IMG/VR virus record: IMGVR_UViG_3300031758_004396
Span: 1-21,277 of that record
DNA: 21,277 nt
Source: a virus
Strand: one strand, 5' to 3'
A program made the position numbers and the translations under genes. This document shows positions 1 through 4,836 of this stretch, in pieces. Each line of letters opens with the position of its first letter. Within the stretch, counting starts at the first letter, position 1. Below the pieces are notes generated by a model. The model did not search any database. It had not been told where the DNA came from and saw only the letters and a list, made by a program, of their open reading frames with translations.

Positions 1-47
1 GGCCTAGAGTTATGCTCTACAACCGAATCATCTAAAAAGTTTCTCAT
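1..47 (-). CDS. Partial CDS, N-terminus of an unknown protein
   Basis: Only the first 15 codons lie in the window; the gene runs off the left edge. The start is chosen because ATG at 47 sits behind a strong GGAGGA ribosome-binding site at about 51-59 and overlaps the stop of the preceding gene as TAATG. The visible residues begin MRNFLDDSVVEH. That is too little for a functional call. Confidence 0.6.
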   Translation of the reverse strand, partial: MRNFLDDSVVEHNSR

Positions 48-196
48 TAGTATCCTCCTCCACATTCATTTCTCGTATGATATAGGCGATTGCCTACAAA
101 TTCTGATCTTGTGGGCGCAAAGAGCTCTTTACGACATGAGGCGCAAATCCCCTGCCACTCTCGCCCAAAAAAGTCATACCACATATATCTAGACAT
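47..196 (-). CDS. 49-aa zinc-finger-like microprotein
   Basis: A 49-residue ORF begins MSRYMWYDFF and contains a CASC pair near residues 18-21 and one more cysteine (C45) near the end. That resembles half of a zinc ribbon, but a complete four-ligand site is not obvious. The ATG at 196 has a GAGG motif about 6 nt upstream and overlaps the stop of the upstream gene by 8 nt. The stop overlaps the next ATG as TAATG. This coupling is the main support for it being real. Function unknown. Confidence 0.6.
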   Translation of the reverse strand: MSRYMWYDFFGREWQGICASCRKELFAPTRSEFVGNRLYHTRNECGGGY

Positions 197-476
197 TGTT
201 GCCTCGTGCTATCTCTGCTGCATAATGAAATGCACAATCACATTGAATTAATACTGGACATTGAGACTCGATATCTCTGGCAATAATTTCTCTCAAATTG
301 TATTCAAGAGAAAAAGCTTTAACCTTCCTCTTGGTTTTATTTACCATTTCACCATTTGGATCATGCACATGGCACCAACCATTACGCCATTCTTCTCCAC
401 CTATGGGGCATTCTTTGCCCTTTCTGGTGATAGCAGGACATTTGATGCCCGTTTGAGGCATATACTTATATTTCAT
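189..476 (-). CDS. 95-aa protein with zinc-knuckle motif (phage hypothetical)
   Basis: The N-terminal half has the pattern C-x7-GK-x-C, then GWCHVH (C13, C23, C35, H37 and H39 region). This resembles the short metal-binding motif 'CxAxTrkGxxC...GxCxxH' seen in many phage and bacterial hypotheticals. A second cysteine cluster, CPVLIQCDC, lies near residues 73-82. The start at 476 is preceded by an AAGGCGG ribosome-binding site, and a strong promoter lies at 532-561, so it is the first gene of the last transcription unit seen here. It overlaps the 49-aa gene downstream by 8 nt. A nucleic-acid-binding role is possible, but that is inference. Confidence 0.75.
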   Translation of the reverse strand: MKYKYMPQTGIKCPAITRKGKECPIGGEEWRNGWCHVHDPNGEMVNKTKRKVKAFSLEYNLREIIARDIESQCPVLIQCDCAFHYAAEIARGNNV

Positions 477-531
477 ATCCGCCTTCTATCTCTCGCCGCA
501 CTTTTGCGTTTCACTTTTGGTCACAATGAGT

Positions 532-561
532 ATTATATAATATATATAGAGGATTAGTCAA
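532..561 (-). promoter_or_regulatory. Sigma70-like promoter for the 95-aa gene
   Basis: On the minus strand TTGACT (556-561) is followed by an 18-nt spacer and a perfect TATAAT (532-537). The -35 begins 4 bases beyond the stop codon of the upstream 61-aa gene. The predicted start near 525 gives a leader of about 50 nt with a ribosome-binding site, so this promoter is of the leadered type. The leader carries two copies of CAAAAGTG. Confidence 0.7.
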
Positions 562-564
562 TGG

Positions 565-750
565 TTAGATTGACCACCATCCCCTTATGGTTCCGCCGTC
601 TACAGGGCATATATAGGCCTTTGGAGCCTCTGATTTATAGTATTCTACAAATAGCTCGTGCTGCTTCTCATGATCGGGCTCACAGGTTTCTGAGCCACAG
701 TATGGGCATATCTTGGCATAAACGTACTCATAGACATGCTTACATTTCAT
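565..750 (-). CDS. 61-aa zinc-ribbon-like protein
   Basis: A 61-residue protein with a C3/H5 pair near the start, CPYCG at 15-19, C23 and YICPVDGG near 46-53; cysteine pairs of this kind usually bind zinc. It ends with an aromatic GWWSI. The ATG at 750 has no convincing ribosome-binding site. A TATAAT sequence at 770-775 lies 19 nt upstream, but its -35 is poor, so its expression signal is uncertain. Function unknown; nucleic-acid or protein binding is plausible. Confidence 0.65.
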   Translation of the reverse strand: MKCKHVYEYVYAKICPYCGSETCEPDHEKQHELFVEYYKSEAPKAYICPVDGGTIRGWWSI

Positions 751-756
751 GATCTA

Positions 757-894
757 TTAATCTTTTTTAATTATATCTACAATTAACATTTTCATCCCAA
801 GAGCATTTAGCTGGGATGGAGAGTTTATATCTATTTGATCTATTTCTTTTAATATGCGATTACGTTCTTCTTGTACTGCCGCCTCAATCTGCAT
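757..894 (-). CDS. 45-aa helical microprotein
   Basis: A 45-residue ORF beginning MQIEAAVQEE and ending DIIKKD. The first 20 residues form a charged, probably helical stretch with hydrophobic residues at heptad-like spacing. No cysteines and no membrane segment. It starts inside the end of the preceding 32-aa ORF, an 11-nt overlap, which suggests translational coupling. Its stop lies 6 nt before the next start. The coding call rests on position, overlap and composition. Function unknown. Confidence 0.5.
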   Translation of the reverse strand: MQIEAAVQEERNRILKEIDQIDINSPSQLNALGMKMLIVDIIKKD

Positions 895-982
895 GTAAAA
901 ATCCTAACTCTTCTAATTCATCGATAGACGTATCGATAGTTCTTGTGCACTCTTTCGTGCAATCTCCACATTCTCTACACAT
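884..982 (-). CDS. 32-aa cysteine-rich microprotein
   Basis: A 32-residue ORF, M-C-R-E-C-G-D-C-T-K-E-C at the N-terminus, with four cysteines in the first twelve residues (C2, C5, C8, C12), a spacing able to hold one metal ion. The rest is acidic. The ATG at 982 is preceded by GCGGGGAA, but those bases form the 3' arm of a strong hairpin (991-1021). It overlaps the next ORF by 11 nt. It could be a real regulatory peptide or only a coupling ORF. Confidence 0.4.
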   Translation of the reverse strand: MCRECGDCTKECTRTIDTSIDELEELGFLHAD

Positions 983-990
983 AATAAGTT

Positions 991-1021
991 CCCCGCCAAG
1001 TCCTATTGGGGACCAGCGGGG
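991..1021 (-). terminator. GC-rich intergenic hairpin (terminator-like or RNA switch)
   Basis: On the minus strand CCCCGC pairs with GCGGGG, with an inner GTCC/GGAC stem and a CCAATA loop. It starts 6 nt after the stop codon of the 69-aa gene. The following bases, AACTTATT, are a poor uridine tract, so termination would be weak. The 3' arm contains the only G-rich candidate ribosome-binding site for the next ORF, so the structure could limit its translation. Confidence 0.5.
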
Positions 1022-1027
1022 AATTCT

Positions 1028-1237
1028 TTATACTTTCTTTGGCTTTGTCTTCTTCGGAACAATTGTAGTTTCTCTGCGAATACCATGACGATTACGATCT
1101 ATTTTAATAGGTCTCTTCTCTTGTATTCCAGATCTAAATTTGCCCTGACTTGGTTTCTTTCGCCCAACTTCTGCAGCAGTGACTGCTCCTGATGGCTGGT
1201 CCGTTGGAGGACTGTCCATTCCTGTTCCATTATTCAT
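1028..1237 (-). CDS. 69-aa basic protein, unknown
   Basis: A small, strongly basic protein. Residues 1-25 are polar and rich in P, S, T and G; residues 26-69 are dense in K and R and end KKTKPKKV. No cysteines, membrane segments or recognised domain. The ATG at 1237 overlaps the stop of the 51-aa gene by 8 nt; an AGGAGAG sequence lies farther upstream than ideal (about 15 nt). A nucleic-acid-binding or internal virion protein is conceivable, but composition is the only evidence. Confidence 0.6.
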   Translation of the reverse strand: MNNGTGMDSPPTDQPSGAVTAAEVGRKKPSQGKFRSGIQEKRPIKIDRNRHGIRRETTIVPKKTKPKKV

Positions 1238-1385
1238 TAATGAATCGCAATCTCTCCTGTTGACTTGCCGTCATGTTAAGCGTAAGCCCTGACTCGCCAT
1301 CTCTTGAAACGTTAAGCACTCCTCCTGGAACACTTACGTCGCCAGTTTGGCTGCCGAAAGTATCGGCAGTAGGCTTCTTGTCCAT
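1230..1385 (-). CDS. 51-aa microprotein, unknown
   Basis: A 51-residue ORF beginning MDKKPTADTF, Gly/Ser/Thr-rich in the middle and ending QQERLRFINE, which looks like a short helix. The ATG at 1385 has a well-placed GGAGG ribosome-binding site (8 nt). Its stop overlaps the next start by 8 nt and its start lies just after the stop of the 52-aa gene. The clear ribosome-binding site and packing support it as coding. It may be a small virion-associated or scaffold-type protein; this is inference. Confidence 0.6.
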   Translation of the reverse strand: MDKKPTADTFGSQTGDVSVPGGVLNVSRDGESGLTLNMTASQQERLRFINE

Positions 1386-1386
1386 C

Positions 1387-1545
1387 TTACTTGCCTCCGT
1401 TGCCTAGACCTGCGCCATCTTGTGATGACACGTCTTTTGCAGGGAATGCTGGTTTTGGCTCTTGGCCAGTTGGATTTAAGTCAAGGTTGTTTGTTGCTCC
1501 AGCCTTGGTATCGTTAAATCCTGTTAAGTTTAATCCGTCTGACAT
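1387..1545 (-). CDS. 52-aa low-complexity microprotein with strong RBS
   Basis: A 52-residue ORF beginning MSDGLNLTGF and ending GLGNGGK, rich in G, N, P, D and T, probably disordered. Its TAGGAGAATAAAATG start region matches the ribosome-binding cassette of several other genes here (14148, 13880, 9491, 3538), which suggests high expression. It is the first full-size gene behind the promoter at 1600-1630 and follows a 12-codon leader ORF whose stop codon TAG is part of its ribosome-binding site. Function unknown. Confidence 0.6.
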   Translation of the reverse strand: MSDGLNLTGFNDTKAGATNNLDLNPTGQEPKPAFPAKDVSSQDGAGLGNGGK

Positions 1546-1554
1546 TTTATTCTC

Positions 1555-1593
1555 CTATAGGTTGTATTTAAGCGGTTCTAGAAATCCGCTCAT
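1555..1593 (-). CDS. 12-codon leaderless leader ORF
   Basis: ATG at 1593 lies exactly 6 nt after the TATAAT at 1600-1605, where a leaderless transcript would begin. The peptide is MSGFLEPLKYNL followed by TAG; that TAG is the beginning of the TAGGAGA ribosome-binding site of the 52-aa gene. The ATG also overlaps the stop of the upstream 36-aa ORF as ATGA. Translation would end on the downstream ribosome-binding site, a natural reinitiation arrangement. It could also be chance. Confidence 0.35.
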   Translation of the reverse strand: MSGFLEPLKYNL

Positions 1594-1700
1594 TCCTCTA
1601 TTATAGCATTTTCGTCATCTTCTATGTCAAAGATGTCGTCTGGAAGGGCGGCGATTTTCTCTACCGCCCTCCAGATAATATTAGCTATTTTTTCGATCAT
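1590..1700 (-). CDS. 36-aa amphipathic acidic microprotein
   Basis: A 36-residue ORF beginning MIEKIANIIW and ending ENAIIEE: an amphipathic helix-like N-terminal half (I/W/A/V on one face) and a very acidic C-terminal half. The start overlaps the stop of the zinc-finger microprotein as ATGA. The -35 and -10 boxes of the next promoter lie inside its last third, so coding sequence and promoter share DNA. It might associate with membranes or with basic neighbours; that is speculation. Confidence 0.5.
   Translation of the reverse strand: MIEKIANIIWRAVEKIAALPDDIFDIEDDENAIIEE
1600..1630 (-). promoter_or_regulatory. Strong extended -10 promoter for the microprotein genes
   Basis: Perfect TTGACA (1625-1630), 19-nt spacer and a perfect TATAAT (1600-1605) with a TGC extension. 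The stretch TGCTATAATAGAGG followed by ATGAG-type starts recurs at the lysis operon promoter (10803). The nearest ATG is 6 nt downstream of the -10. The spacer is slightly long, which the TG extension may offset. Confidence 0.75.
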
Positions 1701-1819
1701 ATTTTATACTTTTCGTGCCAACAATCATCGCAAATGAAAATAAATTTGCTTTCTGTGCTGGTGAATCTGGTTGACTCATTATCGCAACCCTTCATTTCGC
1801 ACCTTTCTTTATATTCCAT
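1697..1819 (-). CDS. 40-aa zinc-finger microprotein
   Basis: A 40-residue ORF beginning MEYKERCEMK. It has a C7-x4-C12 pair and, after about 17 residues, a CDDC pair (C30, C33) followed by WH: a compact four-cysteine zinc-binding arrangement in a very small protein. The start is 3 nt after the stop of the preceding basic gene, and its stop overlaps the next ATG (ATGA). No obvious ribosome-binding site, so translation is probably coupled. Likely nucleic-acid or protein binding, by inference. Confidence 0.55.
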   Translation of the reverse strand: MEYKERCEMKGCDNESTRFTSTESKFIFICDDCWHEKYKI

Positions 1820-1822
1820 ATT

Positions 1823-1960
1823 TTATGATTTTCTGGCCTTTACACGATTATATCCAGTTTTCTTCTTATTCATAGATCCTGGAACTTTACCGCCAGGACC
1901 CTTGTGGTTCCTGCGTCGGATCTCAAGGGAGGCGGCTATTTTGTCGTGATGTTTTCCCAT
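1823..1960 (-). CDS. 45-aa highly basic microprotein
   Basis: A 45-residue ORF beginning MGKHHDKIAA and ending VKARKS, with about fifteen K/R residues plus three His and a glycine-rich middle (GPGGKVPG). The ATG directly abuts the stop codon of the preceding Lys/Ala-rich gene (TAAATG). It looks like a small RNA- or DNA-binding or ribosome-associated basic peptide, but no named family is recognised. Adjacent placement with an H1-like protein suggests a nucleic-acid-related pair. Confidence 0.55.
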   Translation of the reverse strand: MGKHHDKIAASLEIRRRNHKGPGGKVPGSMNKKKTGYNRVKARKS

Positions 1961-2161
1961 TTACTTCTTCTTTGTGTTTGACTTCTTTACAGTCTTCTTA
2001 GCTGGAGACTTCTTTGCAGGAGCCTTCTTCTTGGCTGCTGGCTTCTTTGCTGCTGCTTTCTTCACGGCTACCACCTTTCTTTCAGGCTCAGCCTGAACTA
2101 ATACATTATATACAAACTCTTCTTCTTTTGGAAAAAGAAAGTTTTTAATCTTATTAAACAT
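1961..2161 (-). CDS. 66-aa histone H1-like Lys/Ala/Pro-rich protein
   Basis: Residues 1-28 are ordinary (MFNKIKNFLF, then an acidic PKEEE). From about residue 29 the protein is a low-complexity tail of AAKK, PAKK and KAPAKK units ending NTKKK. This matches the C-terminal tails of eukaryotic H1 and of bacterial H1-like or extended HU proteins, which bind DNA without sequence specificity. No HU or globular H1 fold is present. The ATG overlaps the upstream stop as TAATG. A role in DNA compaction, in the host or the virion, is inference from composition. Confidence 0.7.
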   Translation of the reverse strand: MFNKIKNFLFPKEEEFVYNVLVQAEPERKVVAVKKAAAKKPAAKKKAPAKKSPAKKTVKKSNTKKK

Positions 2162-2313
2162 TATATTTTATTTCCTTTATCTTCTATTTTTCTTACAATA
2201 TATCCTATTACATCTCTAGGACTCCACTCTGGAGGTAATTGTAAATCTTTTAGTTCATGGACAATGTCATCTATAAATTGTTTTTTTATAACTACAAAAT
2301 TATCCCATTCCAT
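2161..2313 (-). CDS. 50-aa microprotein, first gene after the terminator
   Basis: A 50-residue ORF beginning MEWDNFVVIK. It contains LQLPPEWSPRDVIGYIV, which looks like a short helix-turn segment, and ends in lysines. The ATG at 2313 lies 6 nt after a TAGAAT -10 box, a leaderless arrangement, with no ribosome-binding site. Its stop overlaps the H1-like gene start (TAATG). Function unknown. The promoter geometry repeated at other operons is strong support for the start. Confidence 0.65.
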   Translation of the reverse strand: MEWDNFVVIKKQFIDDIVHELKDLQLPPEWSPRDVIGYIVRKIEDKGNKI

Positions 2314-2319
2314 ATACTT

Positions 2320-2348
2320 ATTCTACCATTTATAAAATGAAGGGGCAA
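2320..2348 (-). promoter_or_regulatory. Leaderless-type promoter embedded in the terminator
   Basis: TTGCCC (2343-2348), 17-nt spacer, TAGAAT (2320-2325), then 6 nt to ATG. The -35 lies in the 3' arm of the terminator hairpin at 2340-2369, so the two signals share bases. The -35 match is modest (TTG only). Confidence 0.55.
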
Positions 2349-2369
2349 GACCCTTGAGTCCTGCCCCTT
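2340..2369 (-). terminator. Rho-independent terminator after the Ig-like surface protein
   Basis: A strong hairpin on the minus strand: AAGGGGCA pairs with TGCCCCTT, continued by GGAC/GTC-type pairs for roughly 12 base pairs, then CATTTTAT as a short T-rich tail. It begins 11 nt after the stop of the 385-aa gene. It is the clearest terminator in the window and separates the accessory region from the microprotein region. Confidence 0.8.
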
Positions 2370-2380
2370 ATTTAATCAGA

Positions 2381-3538
2381 TTACTTTACGAGAGTAACCT
2401 TTGCAGTTGGATTCTTTTTATTCCACTTCTTAGCAAGGGAATTGAATGCCTTCTTCATTTCTGCGATAGCAGCAGCATTTGCAGCCTTAACTGCATCTAG
2501 TTCTGCCTTAGCGATGGCTTGTGCATCTGCAAGAGCCTTATCAGCAGAAACTTTAGCGGTTACGGCATCAGCCTTAAGCTTAGCAATTTCTGCATTGGCA
2601 GTTACAAGATCAGCAGCAGCCTTTAAAGCGGCAGCATCAGCAGCAGCCTTAGCGGTTGCAGCGGCAGCATCAGCAGCAGTTTTATCAGCAGCACGTGCTG
2701 ACTTTTCTGCAACAAGATCTGCCTGTGCTTTTGCTAGTTCTGCAGCAAGATCACGAACAGCAATTTCTGCATATGGAGACAAAGTTGGGGCTGTTAAGCC
2801 AACAACTGTGCTCGCACCATCTGTAGATGTTGTCAAAGAAAACTCTACTAATGAGCGTGTTGCTGTAGTTGGAAGAGTTAAAGAAAACTCCGCTGCTCCA
2901 AATGTTGCAAGTGTTGCACCAGTTGTAGCAGTTGTTGTCTCAAGAGTTCCACCAGAGCCAAATACACGACCAGTTACAGACTTTCCAGATACCTTGTTTC
3001 CAAATACATCTGTAGCAGTTACTGTAATGGTCTGCTTTGTTCCAGCAGCACCGCTTGCTGGGGCAGCAACGGCGAGAGTATTAATCTTGCCCACTGTTCC
3101 CTGTACGTAATAAGTTAGGGTTGTTCCCTGATTTGATACAACTACTGTACCAATTGCTGTCGTTTTAGTATATACATAAAACGTTGCAGTTGTTCCTGTT
3201 CCAGTTGCAACTGTCAAAGATGAAGATCCTGACGATGCAGTTACTGGAGAAGCAGCACTATGTAGAGCAGACACGATTGTGCAGTTTGTGCATGTTGCAG
3301 TTACTGCAGTTCCTGTATCTACTGTTGCTACAAAACGAAGTGCGTCTGCAGCATTTACTTCATTGTCTGCAGGGACTGGCAATGCAGCAGGTGTAGCAAT
3401 AGCGGAAGCAGTTGTATTAGCTGTTCCGTTAAGATCTACAGCGACTGTCATTACAGCAGCACTTGCAGGTGTTGCGATAAGAGTACCCATAGTCATGGCT
3501 GCAACCACGGCTAGAGCGATTTTCTTGAATGATTTCAT
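2381..3538 (-). CDS. Secreted Ig-like / Ala-rich coiled-coil surface protein
   Basis: 385 residues. Signal peptide at 1-28 (basic KSFKK, hydrophobic core, ATPASA-A cleavage-like site). The mature part is Thr/Ala/Ser-rich; a bacterial Ig-like (Big_1 type) segment lies at about 150-250, with DVFGNKVSG typical of that family. Residues 258-365 are an alanine-rich coiled coil, and the protein ends in a basic tail (KKWNKKNPTAK). CxxC at 83-86 could form a disulphide. The start has an AAGGAG ribosome-binding site and a terminator follows. Its composition resembles actinobacterial surface proteins, so a host origin, host-surface mimicry or superinfection exclusion is possible; a virion fibre is less likely given the signal peptide. 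Confidence 0.75.
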   Translation of the reverse strand: MKSFKKIALAVVAAMTMGTLIATPASAAVMTVAVDLNGTANTTASAIATPAALPVPADNEVNAADALRFVATVDTGTAVTATCTNCTIVSALHSAASPVTASSGSSSLTVATGTGTTATFYVYTKTTAIGTVVVSNQGTTLTYYVQGTVGKINTLAVAAPASGAAGTKQTITVTATDVFGNKVSGKSVTGRVFGSGGTLETTTATTGATLATFGAAEFSLTLPTTATRSLVEFSLTTSTDGASTVVGLTAPTLSPYAEIAVRDLAAELAKAQADLVAEKSARAADKTAADAAAATAKAAADAAALKAAADLVTANAEIAKLKADAVTAKVSADKALADAQAIAKAELDAVKAANAAAIAEMKKAFNSLAKKWNKKNPTAKVTLVK

Positions 3539-3584
3539 TCTTTTATTTCTCCTTATTTATTCTGTCTCTTTCTGAGGCAGAAAC

Positions 3585-3818
3585 TTAGTTTGTGTACGAA
3601 TTCCGCCAAATTGATGGGGAATGATTATCTTCTATTCTTTTTTTCATTTCAATATCCTCGTACATACGAACAATATGCATACATGGATCTTGCCCTTCAG
3701 CAAATTCCGCATCTTCTTCGTTGGACATTGGTAGTCCGTCATGGGTGTAACACACTGGAGCTCCGCACCAACCTTTTGCTACTCCGTAAGACATCCATTC
3801 ATCATATGTTAAATCCAT
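3585..3818 (-). CDS. 77-aa conserved phage hypothetical (GWCG..VC.THDG motif)
   Basis: The protein contains GWCGAPVCYTHDGLPMSNEE at about residues 17-36 and a DPCMHIV segment near 44-50. Small proteins with a GW(C/V)xxxVCxTHDGxPxTxEE core are widespread in actinobacteriophages and their hosts; I know no function for them. The ATG overlaps the thioredoxin stop by 10 nt, with GGAG about 8 nt upstream. The fixed Cys/His residues may bind a metal. Confidence 0.8.
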   Translation of the reverse strand: MDLTYDEWMSYGVAKGWCGAPVCYTHDGLPMSNEEDAEFAEGQDPCMHIVRMYEDIEMKKRIEDNHSPSIWRNSYTN

Positions 3819-4114
3819 CCTTCAAGCTCCTTTACGAGCTTGTGCTTCGGGTATGCTCCAACAAGTTTCTTTACTGGTATTCCTTTTTCAAATACTAGCA
3901 AGGTGGGAATACTTGTTATCTCATACTTTTGTGCCAACTCTGTTTGTTCATCTACATGAACTTTATAAACTTGTACTTTGTACTCGTCTTCTAACTCTTC
4001 TAATATTGGAGCAACCTTTAAACAAGGTCCACACCAATCCGCCCAGAAGTCTACTATCATTATATCATTTTCACCTAAAGACTTGCTGAAGGTTTCTTTT
4101 GTTAAATTAATCAT
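3809..4114 (-). CDS. trxA: Thioredoxin
   Basis: A 101-residue single-domain thioredoxin with the active site WCGPC at about residues 27-31, preceded by VDFWADW, and the cis-proline segment SIPTLLVF near 66-73. Family members reduce protein disulphides in the cytoplasm and may act as processivity or folding factors for phage enzymes. ATG at 4114 is chosen over an upstream in-frame start: it has a GGAGG site directly before it and overlaps the preceding stop by 8 nt, whereas the longer version would add 14 residues lacking any family match. It sits between a glycosylase-like gene and a phage hypothetical. Confidence 0.95.
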   Translation of the reverse strand: MINLTKETFSKSLGENDIMIVDFWADWCGPCLKVAPILEELEDEYKVQVYKVHVDEQTELAQKYEITSIPTLLVFEKGIPVKKLVGAYPKHKLVKELEGWI

Positions 4115-4580
4115 TATCCTCCACGTGAGTAGGCCAGTAGTAACTGCAAGATTCACAGCAAGTATATCCTAGTTGCCTATAATCAGCAAATTCAGAATAA
4201 AAATAATACTTATCTGGATCTTTCTCGTATAGTCTGCCCTTATGGGAATAATGTAAAGGCTCTTCTCCTAGCCACCAAGGCTCCTGAGACTCTAGAAACA
4301 TGAAGTTCTCTTGATATATCTCATCAAACTTCTTTCTTGTGCTATTTTTATAGCCACGCATGATGATCTCTTTGACTATGGCCTCATTGTATAAGAAGAG
4401 CCAGTCTTCATGACCCTCCCACATTTTGACTGCTGGGTGATTCTTCCAAGCACCTGAACTGTAAAGTCCAGCTAAAGACTTTAATACTTGCAGGTTTTCT
4501 ACACTCTGCTTGATAAGTCTTTTGCGATCTAAATGCTTTGCAGTATTTGCAAAGTCCGCCTCTGGTAAAAATGTTTGCAT
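4107..4580 (-). CDS. MSMEG_6728-like / pyrimidine-dimer DNA glycosylase family protein
   Basis: 157 residues. The N-terminus MQTFLPEADFANTAKHLD, then RKRLIKQSVENLQVLK and NHPAVKMWEGHE are the hallmark stretches of the actinobacterial MSMEG_6728 family, which is linked to the T4 endonuclease V type pyrimidine-dimer glycosylase family. A DNA-repair role against UV damage is the family-based guess; catalysis is not proven for this branch. The C-terminus has a CCESC cluster near 140-145, possibly binding metal. It is the first gene of an operon behind the promoter at 4587-4615, whose -10 lies 6 nt before the ATG. Confidence 0.85.
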   Translation of the reverse strand: MQTFLPEADFANTAKHLDRKRLIKQSVENLQVLKSLAGLYSSGAWKNHPAVKMWEGHEDWLFLYNEAIVKEIIMRGYKNSTRKKFDEIYQENFMFLESQEPWWLGEEPLHYSHKGRLYEKDPDKYYFYSEFADYRQLGYTCCESCSYYWPTHVEDND

Positions 4581-4586
4581 GTGCCT

Positions 4587-4615
4587 ATCCTACTAAATAA
4601 TGAAAGACTAGTCAA
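4587..4615 (-). promoter_or_regulatory. Leaderless-type promoter with a palindromic -35 region
   Basis: TTGACT (4610-4615), 17-nt spacer, TAGGAT (4587-4592), then 6 nt to the ATG at 4580; there is no ribosome-binding site. The -35 is centred in an 18-bp inverted repeat, GACTAGT-ATTG-ACTAGTC, at 4606-4623, which also covers the stop codon of the upstream gene. A repressor site is likely by position. Confidence 0.7.
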
Positions 4616-4617
4616 TA

Positions 4618-4836
4618 CTAGTCCTCGTTTTTTAATCTTTCCGCCTCTTCATTAAATTTATCCATAAACATTTGTATTACAAATAATGTAACTTCTTTTG
4701 CATTTTTATTTAATGCTAGCGCTTCTTCTGAATCTTCACTTACTCTTCCTGAAGGTATTGCGTTATACCATTTCTGATATAACGCAACAGCAACATCTTC
4801 AATAATGCCCTCAAGAACGGTGACATTATTAGCCAT
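4618..4836 (-). CDS. 72-aa helical hypothetical protein
   Basis: A small protein, predicted mostly helical and acidic at the end (EEAERLKNED). No cysteines or membrane segment. The central segment has YQKWYNAIPSG. It follows the subtilase gene with an 8-nt overlap (ATG inside its last codons) and an AAGGA site about 8 nt upstream, so it is co-transcribed with it. One possibility is a cytoplasmic partner for the protease, but only the adjacency suggests this. Family not recognised. Confidence 0.65.
   Translation of the reverse strand: MANNVTVLEGIIEDVAVALYQKWYNAIPSGRVSEDSEEALALNKNAKEVTLFVIQMFMDKFNEEAERLKNED

Noticed and set aside
2442-3110. Long plus-strand ORF of 222 codons
   Set aside because: It is antisense to the Ala-rich coiled coil gene; the A-rich/GCN codon pattern creates a stop-free antisense frame. 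No ribosome-binding site or domain.
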